Positions 17,313 to 27,464 of a stretch of 64,000 nucleotides of DNA are shown one piece after another. Every line of letters starts with the position of its first letter. Within the stretch, counting starts at the first letter, position 1. A model generated the notes under the pieces. It did no database searches. It was not told the origin of the DNA and saw only the letters and a list, made by a program, of their open reading frames with translations. The DNA comes from CAVVSD01 sp963757125 (GTDB lineage: Bacteria; Actinomycetota; Thermoleophilia; Solirubrobacterales; Solirubrobacteraceae), in the NCBI GenBank assembly GCA_963757125.1, contig CAVWQP010000004.1:806001-870000 (forward strand), read 5' to 3'. A program made the translations under genes and the position numbers.

Positions 17313-17966
17313 ATGGACGGCTCCGAGCGCCGCGAGCGGCTGCACGCCTCACGCCTCTACCTGGTCACGGGGACGCGCCCGGGCGGGCGCTCCCTGGCCG
17401 AGGTGCTGGGGCCCGCGCTGCGGGGCGGCGTCGACCTCGTCCAACTGCGCGCGAAGGACGCAGGCGACGAGGAGATCCTCGCCGCCGCGGCCGAGGCGCG
17501 GCCGCTCTGCGCGGCCGCCGGTGCGCTGCTGCTCGTCAACGACCGCCCGGACCTCGCCGTCGCGGCGGGCGCGGACGGCGTCCATGTCGGCCAGGACGAC
17601 ATGGCTGTCGCGGAGGCCCGGGCGATCACCGGTCCCGAGCTGCTCGTCGGGCTGTCCACGCACGCGCCGGCGGAGATCGACGCCGCCGACGCCGACTACA
17701 TCGGCGTCGGGCCCGTGCACGCGACGCCCACGAAGCCGGGGCGCCTCGCGGTCGGCCTCGACCTCGTCCGCTACGCGGCCGAGCACGCCGAGCTGCCGTG
17801 GTTCGCGATCGGCGGCGTCGACCCCGCGTCGGTGGCGGCGGTCGTCGAGGCGGGCGCGACGCGGATCGCCGTCGTCCGGGCCATCACCGACGCCGACGAC
17901 CCCGAGGCCGCCGCTGCCGCGCTGCGCGCCGCACTCCCGCAGGAGGTGGCCCATGGCCGTCCGTAG
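17313..17966 (+). CDS. thiE: Thiamine-phosphate synthase
   Basis: 217 residues of TIM-barrel type: LYLVTGTRPG at the start, VDLVQLRAKDAG, LLLVNDRPDLAVAAGADGVHVGQDD with the pyrophosphate-binding Asn-Asp, YIGVGPVHATPTKPG and AIGGVDPASV. It joins the hydroxymethylpyrimidine pyrophosphate and thiazole phosphate units into thiamine phosphate. It is divergent from thiO-thiS-thiG; the riboswitch serves the other strand, and thiE itself starts about 30 bases beyond it with only a short leader. Confidence 0.95.
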   Translation: MDGSERRERLHASRLYLVTGTRPGGRSLAEVLGPALRGGVDLVQLRAKDAGDEEILAAAAEARPLCAAAGALLLVNDRPDLAVAAGADGVHVGQDDMAVAEARAITGPELLVGLSTHAPAEIDAADADYIGVGPVHATPTKPGRLAVGLDLVRYAAEHAELPWFAIGGVDPASVAAVVEAGATRIAVVRAITDADDPEAAAAALRAALPQEVAHGRP

Positions 17967-18496
17967 CCGCAAGGCTCGTCCCGAGCCGCGGACGCCGCCA
18001 CCCGTCCTCGATCCCGACGCGACGTTCACGGAGCGCTACCGGGCGCGGACGGAGTGGCGCAACGAGGAGGCGCGCGCCGACCTCGAGCCCCTCGCCCCCG
18101 GCGAGCGTCCGAAGGCCGTGACGATCGCCGCGATCGTCGCGCTCGCGATGGCCGTGCTGAACGTCGCGGCGGCGTTGTCCGGCCGCACGATCGCCGGCGA
18201 CGAGGGCAGCCAGACGACGCTCACCATCATCACGACCGCGATCCTCGTCGTCATCGGCGCTCGGCATGCTCGTCCGCCAGTACTGGGCCGTGCTCGGCTT
18301 CGAGATCGTCCTGGGGCTGCAGATCACGGCGATGTCGCTCGCGCTCGTGTTCGCCGCCAACGTCGGCGCGGCCGCGCTGCTGTTCGTGCTGGTCGTCCTG
18401 CTCGGCACGCTGTTCTGGAAGCTCATCCGGGCGATGGCGCGCATGCAGATGCCCGTCGTGCGGCCCGAGAGCGACCCCGCCCAACCCGTGCAGTAG
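17953..18496 (+). CDS. Small membrane protein, frame broken once
   Basis: The ATG at 17953 (MAVRSRKARPEPRTPPP) overlaps the thiE end by 14 bases. A charged cytoplasmic N-terminus of about 55 residues is followed by a hydrophobic helix, a GDEGSQTTL loop and a second helix (TIITTAILVVIG). Here the frame changes: the third and fourth helices (GMLVRQYWAVLGFEIVLGLQ, then FAANVGAAALLFVLVVLL) read one frame later, to a stop at 18496. Removing one G near 18256-18262 restores about 181 residues. Four-helix membrane protein of unknown function; it lies just before the dihydrolipoyl dehydrogenase gene. Confidence 0.72.
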
Positions 18497-18510
18497 GTTC
18501 AACGGCCGCA

Positions 18511-19852
<1,342 letters not shown>

Positions 19853-19875
<23 letters not shown>

Positions 19876-20479
19876 TCTGCAGGTCGTGAGGTCGGGCCCG
19901 GTGGACGCCGGGCCCGCCTTCTACCTGGACGTGGCGGTGCCGGAGGCCTACCTGGCCGCCGAGCGGATCCTCTCGCTCATGCCGGTCCCCTGCGAGTGGG
20001 TCCCGGTGGTCGACGCGGAGCTGCCCGGCGGCGGCTGGGGTGCGTGGCGCTGCGCGGAGGAGCGCGAGATCGAGCTGTCGCAGTTCGAGCGGACTGCCGC
20101 GGCCCGTGGCCTGCAGCCGGTCCGGTGGCCCGCGGAGCTGCCGTTCGACTCCTCGCTCGCGCTGCGCGCGGCCACCTACGCGAAGGGTGCGGGCAAGGTC
20201 GTCGCCTTCTCGCTGGCGGCGTTCCGCCAGGCGTACGCGGGCGGCCGCGACCTCTCCGTGGAGGACAACGTCGCGATCGTCGGCGCAGCCTGCGAGATCC
20301 ATCCGCGTGCCCTGCTCACGGGCGCCGCGACGCGCGGCACGGGCACGTCGCTCGCCCGCGCGACCGGGCTCGCCCGCGAGCGCGGGGTGCGATCGGTGCC
20401 CGCCGTCTGGATCGCCGGCGAGGTGTTCCACGGGGACGCCGAGCTGGAGCGTGCGGCGGCCGCGCTCGCGCAGTCCTGA
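19853..20479 (+). CDS. DsbA/HCCA-isomerase-like thioredoxin-fold protein
   Basis: 208 residues with the thioredoxin-fold plus helical-insertion pattern of 2-hydroxychromene-2-carboxylate isomerase and GST-kappa: FYLDVAVPEAYLAAERIL at the start, PFDSSLALRAATYAKGAGK in the helical part, and GVRSVPAVWIAGEVFHGD at the end, with the cis-proline. The usual CxxC of true DsbA is absent, so it is more likely a glutathione- or mycothiol-dependent isomerase than a disulfide oxidase. It overlaps lpdA by 23 bases and precedes the E2 gene by 71. Confidence 0.8.
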
Positions 20480-20550
20480 TTCGAACGGGTCCGAACCTTC
20501 TGGCGCCGACGTGCACCGGGAGGCCCGGGCGGGAATAAGGTTCGCCACCG

Positions 20551-21918
20551 ATGCCCGAGATCACGATGCCCCGCCTGTCCGACTCCATGGAGGAGGGCAC
20601 GATCCTGAAGTGGCTCAAGTCCGACGGGGACGAGGTCTCCGAGGGCGACGAGCTCGCAGAGATCGAGACCGACAAGGCCACGATGACCTACGAGGCCGAT
20701 GCGGCCGGCGTGCTGGAGATCGTCGCGGAGGAGGGGCAGACCCTCGCGATCGGAGAGGTCATCGCCAAGCTCAAGGGCGAGGGCGACTCGGAGGAGAGCT
20801 CGTCGGACGAGGACGAGGATGCCGACGACGACGAGGAGCCCTCGGAGGACGAGGACGCCGAGGAGTCGGAGGACGAGGAGTCCGAGGAGCCGACGAGGAG
20901 TCCGACGAGGACGAGGAGCCCGACGCGGGCGGCGAAGAGCCCGACGAGGACGAAGAGCCCTCCGACGACGAGGAGCCCGCCCCGGAGCCCAAGGCCGCCG
21001 ACGACGGCGACGAGCGCGTGATCGCGTCCCCGGTCGCCAGGCGCCTCGCCCGCGAGCGCGGTGTCGACCTCGGCTCGCTGCACGGCACCGGCCCCGGCGG
21101 TCGGATCGTGAAGGCGGACGTCGAGGGCGCGCCGACGAGCGCATCCGACGAGGGCGAGGCCCCCGAGCAGGAGGAGGCGCCGGAGGCCGAGCCCGCGGGC
21201 ACCGTCGCCGAGCGCGGCACCGCCAAGGGCGACGTCGTCATCCAGGAGCCGTCCCGGCTGCAGGGCGTCATCGCCCGCCGCATGGCGGAGTCCAAGGCGA
21301 CGATCCCCGACTTCGTCATCCGCATGGACGTCGACATGGAGGGCTGCGTCGCGCTCCGCGGGCAGATCAAGGAGCGCCTCGGCCCCGACGCGACGGTGCC
21401 GTCCTACAACGACATGGTCGTGAAGGCCTGCGCGCTGGCCCTGCGCGAGTTCCCGCGGGCCAACGGCGCCTACCGGGACGGCAAGTTCGAGCTCTACAGC
21501 CGCGTGAACGTGGGCGTCGCCGTCGCCGGGCCAGGACGCGCTCGTCGTGCCGACGGTGTTCGACGCCGACAGGCGCTCGCTGGGCGACATCGCGCGGGAG
21601 ACGCGCGACCTCGCGGGCAAGGTGCGCGACGGCAAGATCCGCCCGCCCGAGCTCAGCGGCGGCACGTTCACGGTGTCGAACCTCGGCATGTACGGCGTGA
21701 CCGGGTTCACCGCCGTCATCAACCCGCCGCAGGCGGCGATCCTCGCGGTCGGAGCGATGGGCGAGGCGCCGGTCGTGGTCGACGGGCGCGTCGTCGTGCG
21801 CCACCGCATGGAGATCTCGCTCTCCTGCGACCACCGCATCCTCTACGGCGCCGACGCCGCGCAGTTCCTCGCGCGGATCCGCGAGCTGCTCGAGGAGCCG
21901 CTCGCGCTCGTGCTCTAG
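20551..21918 (+). CDS. 2-oxoacid dehydrogenase E2 acyltransferase, frame broken twice
   Basis: An N-terminal lipoyl domain (lipoyl Lys42 in ETDKATMTYEA), a long acidic Asp/Glu linker, a peripheral-subunit-binding domain (ASPVARRLARERGVDLGSLHGTG) and the catalytic domain ending with SCDHRILYGAD, in which the family HxxxDG motif reads HRILYG and is slightly atypical. The protein is readable only by changing frame twice: a C is missing near 20890 (GAGCCGAC where GAGCCCGAC is expected) and a C is surplus at 21531-21532 (GGGCCAG where GGGCAG gives GQDALVVP). Repaired length is about 455 residues. It carries acyl groups between E1 and CoA and probably pairs with the E3 just upstream. Confidence 0.88.
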
Positions 21919-21925
21919 CCGGGGA

Positions 21926-22969
21926 TCAGCAGGGAGGCTTCGGCGCGGCCGTGTCGGCGGCCGGCGCCGGGGTCTGCTCCGCGGCGGGCGGGCAGGGGTC
22001 GGCGGCGGGCGGGCACGGATCGGCCTGCGGCTGCGGCGTCGCCGCCGACTGCTCCGGCTGCGCGGCGGGCTGCTGGGACTGCTGCTCCTGCGGCTGCGCG
22101 TCGGTCGTGGCGGCGGGCTCCGTCGCGACGACCTTCTCGGTCTCGGTCTTCGCGGGCGCCTGCACCTGCGGGGTCGCCGGCTTCGTCGTCGCCGCCGGCT
22201 GCGTCTCGGCGGGCTGCGAGTCGCCGTCCCAGCCGCTGTCATCGTCGGTCGACGGCGCCTGCGACTCCTCCGCGGGAGCGTCGGTCGTCGTGGTCGTCGG
22301 CGCGAAGCTGCGGCGCGCCTGCGACTCCTGCGTCGTGGACGTCTGCTCCTGCACCTGCGTGTCGTCCTCGGACGTGACGTCCGTGGGCGTGTCGTCCTGG
22401 GCGACCGGCGTGCTCAGCGCGACGCGCCGTTCGCTCGGCTTGTAGCTCGTCTGCGAGGTCTGCTCGGTGGTGGTCGGCGCGCTCGTCGTCACCGGGGTGC
22501 TCGCGGGCGACTGGACCGCGGGGGCGGTCGTCGCCGGCTCGGTGGCGGCGGGGATCGGGCCGATCGTGACCGGGCTGCTGGTGCTCGTGGTCTCCTGCGT
22601 GCTCGTCGGGCCCGTGGTCTCGGGCGCCGCGCCGGAGTCCAGCCGCTGCGACCCGCCCGCTGTGCCGGCGGGCGTCGTCGTCGCGCTGGGTGTGCTGCCG
22701 ACGCCGACCTGGACGGCCGGCGTGGACGGCGCCGCAGGGGCGCCCAGGACGATCGGGGCTCCGGCCGAGCCGGAGCTGCCGCTCGTCGTCGTCTTCACGG
22801 TGCGCTCGACGGGGGCGAGGGCGACCGGACCGCCGTTCGGCGGTGCGGAGAGACCAGGCCACCCATTGACCGCGACAAGCGTGCTCGTGAAGAAGAGCAC
22901 GCATGCAGCAGCCGCCACCATGGACAGGGTGGCACCCAGGGTCGCGAGCAAGCCCCTTGGAGTGCGCAC
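21926..22969 (-). CDS. Secreted mucin-like Ser/Thr/Pro/Gln-rich protein
   Basis: 347 residues. An N-terminal hydrophobic helix (residues about 8-33) serves as signal peptide or membrane anchor. The rest is almost entirely Ser, Thr, Pro, Ala and Gln, with TTTTT and QPQEQQSQQ-like runs and no globular domain. The tail repeats DPCPPAA twice and ends in Cys, giving three cysteines that could form disulfides or crosslinks. Such sequences usually extend through the cell wall and are often glycosylated. It is the last gene of the minus-strand surface unit, 126 bases after the M50 protease. Function unknown. Confidence 0.78.
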   Translation of the reverse strand: MRTPRGLLATLGATLSMVAAAACVLFFTSTLVAVNGWPGLSAPPNGGPVALAPVERTVKTTTSGSSGSAGAPIVLGAPAAPSTPAVQVGVGSTPSATTTPAGTAGGSQRLDSGAAPETTGPTSTQETTSTSSPVTIGPIPAATEPATTAPAVQSPASTPVTTSAPTTTEQTSQTSYKPSERRVALSTPVAQDDTPTDVTSEDDTQVQEQTSTTQESQARRSFAPTTTTTDAPAEESQAPSTDDDSGWDGDSQPAETQPAATTKPATPQVQAPAKTETEKVVATEPAATTDAQPQEQQSQQPAAQPEQSAATPQPQADPCPPAADPCPPAAEQTPAPAADTAAPKPPC

Positions 22970-23064
22970 GTCGTCTACATCGGCAGGGAAACGCTCAAGC
23001 TGAAGCGCGAACGGGAACTTCCACCCCGCACACGTCTCCCCCGCGCCCCCAGGCCGTCCCTTCG

Positions 23065-23086
23065 CATAGGTGCGGCCTACCCTATG
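23065..23086. promoter_or_regulatory. Short inverted repeat upstream of the mucin-like gene
   Basis: CATAGG and CCTATG are separated by ten bases in the 126-base gap between the M50 protease stop and the mucin-like gene start. Spacing of one helical turn suits a dimeric regulator, but arms of six bases arise by chance easily, so this is only a candidate. Confidence 0.3.
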
Positions 23087-23095
23087 GAGTCGAAG

Positions 23096-24379
23096 TCAGC
23101 CCTGGTGCGTAGCGTCTGCCACGAGCCTGCGGCACCGGGCGACGGCGACGAGACTGCCCGCCTGCGTGCACAGGAGCACGTAGGTGAACAGGAGGCCGGC
23201 CACCGGCAGGATCAGGAGGAGGATCCCGAGACCGCCCGCCAGGACGTCGACGGTCCCGCCGCTCGTCAGGGTCGCGAGCTGGTCGTGCAGCGACGTCCAC
23301 GCGCGCTGTGCGTACGCGGGCGCCTCCGCGGCGAAGACGACGACCGCCACCACGATGACGATGAGCGTGCTCACGACCCAGGTCGTGACCGCGGCGCGCG
23401 CCCAGGGCTTGAGCTGGCGGACGCGCGGGTCGGCCTCGCGTCCCGGCAGCAGGCTGCGGAGCGTCGGCACGATGCGGGAGAAGAGATCGGAGACGCCGAT
23501 GAGGTCGCTGACGACGTAGTAGCCGTCGAGGCGGATCCACGGGACGAACTGGTTGAGGACCAGGACGTGCTGCGCCAGCACGACGAGCAGCAGCGGCGCG
23601 AAGCCGGTCGCCGCGTACGCGGCCATGACCGCCAGCGCGAAGAGCCCGTTGAAGTAGACGCCGCCGAGGTCGACGCGCAGCCGCCCCGCGCGGCCGAACC
23701 GGTACGACTCGGTCACGTCTGAGTAGAAGACGGGCCAGACGATGTAGAGCCCGACGCCGATCGGGCCGGGCCGCGCGCCGCCGTACCGGCAGGCGGCGGC
23801 GTGGCCGAACTCGTGGAACGCGAGCGACAGCCACGACAGCGCGAAGAGGATGAGGGTGAGCGCCGGCGTCTCGATGACGTGGTTCACGCCGTCGCCGAGT
23901 CCGCCGGTCGCGAGCAGCCAGACGTCGCCGGCGATCAGCGCCGCGATGACGAGGACGACGACCGGCGTGTGGAAGAGGTGGCGCAGCGGCCGCACGGCCG
24001 CGCCGACCGCGGCGGCGCCGACGACGCCGACGCGCATCTTGAGCGCGAGGACCGCGTCGACCTTCGGTGGTTCGGCCACGAACCCTTCGCCGTCCATCGT
24101 GATGCCGAGCGGCGCGAGCTTGTGCTCGAGGACGTGGCGGACCTGGTCGGGCGCGATGCGCAGCTCGAGCTCGTCGCCGGTCAGGCGGGCGATGTCGCCG
24201 AGGTCCGTGCCCGGATCGGCGTGCTCCACCATGAGGTACAGCAGCCGCGAGAGCTGGACGACCTGCCCGTCGGCGCGTCGGACGAGGTACGGCGGCTCCG
24301 TGAGCCCCGAGCCCTCCATCCGACCGAGGAGCTCGACCCCCGGTGCGCGACAGAGCGTGGGTGTGGTGACGGTGGTCAT
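23096..24379 (-). CDS. M50-type membrane zinc metalloprotease with PqqD/RRE-like N-terminus
   Basis: 427 residues from ATG 24379. Residues about 10-105 form a small soluble domain (EPPYLVRRADGQVVQLSRLLY, then LRIAPDQVRHVLEHKL) that resembles PqqD/RiPP-recognition winged domains by pattern. Then come about ten membrane helices with the zinc motif HEFGH (189-193) and a second motif in RLDGYYVVSD. This layout matches proteins called putative peptide zinc metalloprotease, which occur beside small peptide genes. It lies directly after a small Gly/Asn-rich peptide gene, separated by a hairpin, so that peptide is the obvious substrate or cargo (inference). Confidence 0.82.
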   Translation of the reverse strand: MTTVTTPTLCRAPGVELLGRMEGSGLTEPPYLVRRADGQVVQLSRLLYLMVEHADPGTDLGDIARLTGDELELRIAPDQVRHVLEHKLAPLGITMDGEGFVAEPPKVDAVLALKMRVGVVGAAAVGAAVRPLRHLFHTPVVVLVIAALIAGDVWLLATGGLGDGVNHVIETPALTLILFALSWLSLAFHEFGHAAACRYGGARPGPIGVGLYIVWPVFYSDVTESYRFGRAGRLRVDLGGVYFNGLFALAVMAAYAATGFAPLLLVVLAQHVLVLNQFVPWIRLDGYYVVSDLIGVSDLFSRIVPTLRSLLPGREADPRVRQLKPWARAAVTTWVVSTLIVIVVAVVVFAAEAPAYAQRAWTSLHDQLATLTSGGTVDVLAGGLGILLLILPVAGLLFTYVLLCTQAGSLVAVARCRRLVADATHQG

Positions 24380-24394
24380 GGCCGTGGAAGCACG

Positions 24395-24417
24395 AAAGGC
24401 GGCCCCGGAGGGCCGCC
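24395..24417 (-). terminator. Hairpin between peptide gene and protease gene
   Basis: Read on the minus strand, GGCGGCC-CTCCGG-GGCCGCC is a perfect seven-pair GC stem followed by TTTCG. It begins 26 bases after the stop of the small peptide gene and ends just before the protease start. A partial terminator here would give much more peptide mRNA than protease mRNA, a common arrangement for precursor peptides. Confidence 0.6.
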
Positions 24418-24443
24418 CGTGTTCGTGCCCGCAGGCGTACCGG

Positions 24444-24697
24444 CTAGAGGACCGGAGGGCCGCCCTGCCGCCGCCGCCGAGGATGGCGACGTTGTTGCCG
24501 CTCAGGTTCCCGTTGAGGATCCCGACGTTGAAGCCGCCGCCACCGGTGTTCCCGTTGGCGCTGCCGTTGTACTGGTGGACGCTGGTGCTGTCGCCGCCGC
24601 CGCAGCCGCAGCCGCCCCAGCCCTTGCCCATCAGCTCACGAGCCGGAAGCTGCTCGGCGATCTCGGTGTCCAGCTCGGTGAAGGTCAGGTCGCGCAT
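24444..24697 (-). CDS. Small Gly/Asn-rich peptide, candidate RiPP-like or surface peptide precursor
   Basis: ATG 24697 is preceded by GAAGAGGAG seven bases upstream, one of the strongest ribosome sites in the window. The first 23 residues (MRDLTFTELDTEIAEQLPAR) look like a charged leader helix; then GWGGCGCGGG with two cysteines (C30, C32), then a run of short motifs: NGSANGNTGGGG, FNVGILNGNLSGNN, VAILGGGG. In the given frame there is no stop before the protease gene, but one base missing in the GGC run near 24468 would give the end QGGPPVL-stop at 24444, about 84 residues. The amphipathic NxG pattern also recalls amyloid-like surface peptides. Neighbours support a peptide-plus-protease pair. 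Confidence 0.68.
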
Positions 24698-24834
24698 GGT
24701 GCGTCTCCTCTTCGTTGTGCTGTGCCGCTCCCCCCGGGACGAGGGCCCTTCGTCCCCCGGAGACCAGCGCGTTGATCGGATGTCTGTGTTTTCTCCGATA
24801 GCGCCGACATGGATCGGGGGTCTTTCTGCCGGGC

Positions 24835-24856
24835 GTTGGGGAGATCTCTCCCCAAC
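24835..24856. promoter_or_regulatory. Perfect 22-base palindrome between regulator and peptide gene
   Basis: GTTGGGGAGA and TCTCCCCAAC are exact arms around two bases, four bases after the response-regulator stop. There is no T-run after it on the minus strand, so a terminator role is weaker than an operator role. It may be the binding site of the LuxR-type regulator encoded beside it, controlling the peptide gene, or a mRNA-stabilising hairpin. Confidence 0.5.
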
Positions 24857-24860
24857 GTCC

Positions 24861-25523
24861 TCATGCCGCGCATGCCGCCTCCTCGCGGCGGAGGACCATC
24901 GCGGCGGCGACCGCGTCGTGGCGGCAGTGCACGCCGAGCTTCGCGTGCACGTTCTTGACGTGGCTGTAGACCGTCGCCGGAGAGAGCACGAGGTGCTCCG
25001 CGATGGCGTCGGTCGATGCGCCCTCGCCGAGGAGGTCCATGACCTCCCACTCGCGGGACGTCAGCCGGCTGCGCACGGGCCGCCAGCCCGTGTCCGGGAC
25101 GTCGCGCAGCGACTCGATGAGCCGCAGCGTCAGTCGGCGTGAGATGGCCGCCTCTCCCTCCGCGACCCCGCGCACGACGCTCGGCAGGCGCTCGGGCTCG
25201 GTGTCCTTGGTCAGGTAGCCGACGGCGCCCGCCCGCAGGCAGCGGACCGCCAGCTCCGGGTCATCCACGGCGCACAGCACGACGACCGCCGTGACCGGCG
25301 CCTCGAGGGCGACCCGGCGACAGAGCTCGTCGGCGTCGAGGTCGGGATGCGTGACCTCCGTGATGAGGACGTCCGGCCGGTGGTAGCGGACGAGCTCGAC
25401 GGCCTCGCGGCCGCAGCCCGCCCCGGCGATCGCCGCGACCCCGTCGGCCGCGGACAGCGCCTCGCGCACCGTGCGCCTTGCGAGCGCGTCCGGATCCGCG
25501 ATGACGACGCGCACCTCGCTCAT
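24861..25523 (-). CDS. LuxR-type response regulator with Glu at the phosphoacceptor site
   Basis: 220 residues: receiver domain 1-125 (VRVVIADPDALARRTVREAL at the start, the conserved switch Lys in GYLTKDT) and a C-terminal LuxR HTH (RLTSREWEVMDLLGEGASTDAIAEHL, then SPATVYSHVKNVHAKLGV). The phosphoacceptor, normally the second Asp of PDVVLMD, is Glu56 in RPDVLITEV, so ordinary aspartyl phosphorylation is impossible and the protein may be locked in an active-like form. No histidine kinase is nearby. It overlaps the peptidoglycan-binding gene by ATGA and precedes the small peptide gene, so it probably controls the surface locus. Confidence 0.9.
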   Translation of the reverse strand: MSEVRVVIADPDALARRTVREALSAADGVAAIAGAGCGREAVELVRYHRPDVLITEVTHPDLDADELCRRVALEAPVTAVVVLCAVDDPELAVRCLRAGAVGYLTKDTEPERLPSVVRGVAEGEAAISRRLTLRLIESLRDVPDTGWRPVRSRLTSREWEVMDLLGEGASTDAIAEHLVLSPATVYSHVKNVHAKLGVHCRHDAVAAAMVLRREEAACAA

Positions 25524-26149
25524 CCGGGTGCCTCCCCCGATCTGCGTCCCTGTGGTGGTGGCGGCCGCCACCCCTGCGTGGCGCCGAGCACGCGACGTCG
25601 CGTCCTGGCGTAGCTCGCGGCGGCGACCCCGAGGCCGAGCACGCCGAGGATCGCCAGCACCGTGGCGAGCGGGAACGGCGAACGCTGCGGTGGCGTGGCC
25701 GGCGCGACGCTCCTCGGAGCGGGCGCGGGAAGCGCGGCCGGGAGCGGCGCCGGTGCGGGTGGCGCGGTCGCGACCGGGCGACGTGCGTCGTCGCGCGTGC
25801 GCAGCACCAGCAGCGTCCGCGGTCCCACGACCGCGTCCGCGCGCAGGCGGCGCGTCTCCTGGAACCTGCGCGCGGCGCGCTCGGTCCGCGGGCCGTAGAG
25901 CCCGTCGACCGGTCCCGGGTGGTAGCCGAGGCTGCGCAGGCGGCGCTGCACCTCGCGCACGCGGCGCGAGCCCCCGGCGCGGGTGTAGCCGGTGCCGCGC
26001 GCGACCGGTCCTGCCGACCAGTCGGCGCGGGCGGCGTGCCCGCGGTCGCTCCCCGTGCTCGCTCCCTGACCCGCGTCGGCCGTGGCCATCGCGGGGAGGG
26101 CGAGGAGCGCGAGGATCACACCGGCGAGAGCCGGCGTCCATCGTCTCAT
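25520..26149 (-). CDS. Secreted/anchored peptidoglycan-binding protein (copy 1)
   Basis: 209 residues: signal peptide (residues 1-25, ending ATADAG), a PG_binding_1 domain at about 57-112 (GSRRVREVQRRLRSLGYHPG, DGLYGPRTERAARRFQ), a Pro/Ala linker and one membrane helix near the C-terminus (FPLATVLAILGVLGLGVAA) with a short basic tail. It would hold on to cell wall while anchored in the membrane. It is a clear paralogue of the plus-strand protein at 29.4 kb, with RGTGY and GSRRVR shared at the same place. It lies between the repeat protein and the response regulator in one minus-strand unit. Confidence 0.85.
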   Translation of the reverse strand: MRRWTPALAGVILALLALPAMATADAGQGASTGSDRGHAARADWSAGPVARGTGYTRAGGSRRVREVQRRLRSLGYHPGPVDGLYGPRTERAARRFQETRRLRADAVVGPRTLLVLRTRDDARRPVATAPPAPAPLPAALPAPAPRSVAPATPPQRSPFPLATVLAILGVLGLGVAAASYARTRRRVLGATQGWRPPPPQGRRSGEAPG

Positions 26150-26224
26150 GAGGTCCTTCCTTCGTCGGCTGCTGCTGCGCGTCCGGGCGTGTGGACCCAG
26201 ACGTGGCGTTCCGGCGAGGCCGGG

Positions 26225-27257
26225 TCAGCCGGGGCGCTCGAGCGGCGCGACGAGCATCGGCGGCCGCCAACGCGGCCGGGACGCCCTGAGACGGCGGGTG
26301 AGGTGGGGAACGGCGAAGGCGAAGAGGACGGCGAGGAGCGCCGCGCCCGCTGCGGCGGTCGCGGCGCCTGCTGCCGCGGAGGCGATGCCGGCCGTCGGGC
26401 TCGGGTGGTGCTGCGACCGCGGCGCAGGGTCGCCGGCGGCGCGGCGCTCGGGTGCCGGGGCCGCGGCCTCGGCGACTCGGTCGGCGGCATGGTGGCGGTC
26501 GGCTGCGCGAGGTGCGGCTGCGCGAGCGCGAGGCGCAGCGGCCCCGGGTGGGTGCGGTGCGTGAGGGTGCGATGCGCGTGGCGTTCGGGCGCCGTCGTCG
26601 CGACGTGGGCCGGGGCGTGCGCGGTGCGGACGACCGGCGGAGTCGGCAGGGTTGCGGCGCGCGCCATGGGCTGCGCCGCGGCGCGGACGACCGGCTCAGC
26701 GGCCTTCGCCACCGGCTCGACCGTCCTGGCCACGGGCTGCGCGGCGGCCCGGACGAGCGGCTCGACCACTCGTGCCACCGGCTGCGTCGCAGCTTGCACG
26801 ACCGGCTCTGCGGCCTTCGCGACCGGCTCGGCGGCTGCTCGGACCACAGGCTCGGCGGCCTTCGTCACCGGCTCGACCGTCTTGGCCACCGGCTGCGCGG
26901 CGGCCTGCACCACCGGCTCCGCCGCCTTCGTGACCGGCTCGACCGTCTTGGCCACCGGCTGCGCGGCCGCTTGCACGACCGGCTCAGCCGCCTTCGTGAC
27001 CGGCTCGCGGCCGGCCTGCGTCGACCGGCTCAGCCGCCTTCGTGACCGGCTCGACCGTCTGCCACCGGCTGCGCGGCGGTCTGTACGACCGGCTCAGCCG
27101 CCTTCGCCACCGGCGCTGCGGCCTGCGTCACGGGCGCGGCCGCCTGCGTCACCGCGCCGGGCAGGACGTCGGCCTCGGCCGTTCCCGCCATGGCGAGGCA
27201 CGCCGCGACGAGCAGAGCGAGGCAGGGGAGCAGGCGTGTGGACCCGGATCCGTGCAT
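26225..27257 (-). CDS. Surface protein with Pro-Val repeats (copy A), frame broken
   Basis: The ATG at 27257 starts a signal peptide (STRLLPCLALLVAACLAMAGTAEA), followed by tandem units of the form EPVTKAA-EPVVQAAA-QPVAKTV (about 22 residues per triplet). The reading frame is lost around 27060, where CTTGGCC of other units reads CTGCC (two bases missing), and again near 27010, where part of a unit is collapsed. A further shift near 26400-26500 leads to a native-looking end: AAAGAATAAAGAALLAVLFAF membrane helix, a basic tail and LERPG-stop at 26225. The same end occurs in copy B. Probably a rod-like, wall-spanning protein with a membrane anchor; function unknown. Indels in repeats may be assembly errors. 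Confidence 0.65.
26680..27165 (-). repeat. Tandem coding repeats in copy A
   Basis: A near-identical 66-base unit built of three sub-units (7, 8 and 7 codons, each beginning with a Glu/Gln-Pro-Val codon set) recurs several times. Units are so alike at the DNA level that collapse or slippage is expected, and two damaged units are visible near 27010 and 27060. Confidence 0.75.
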
Positions 27258-27464
27258 GAGACTCGCCCGGGGACAGTCCGGGCATGCCCTACTTCGGGTC
27301 TCCCATCGGCGCGGATCACAATCGTCGGGTTCCAGGACTGTTGTCTACCTACATCCGGTGCGACGTCCGCGTGTGACGTCCGCCTGGTGAGGGCAGGGAG
27401 CTTCTGTCACGCATCATCGCGTGAAGCTCACGCAAACCGCTCAGGAGTTCGGCCACCGGTCCGC

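Noticed and set aside
20551..21918. Programmed ribosomal frameshifting as explanation for the E2 breaks
   Set aside because: No slippery heptamer or stimulatory structure is evident, both shifts lie at short C runs, and one is a loss while the other is a gain.
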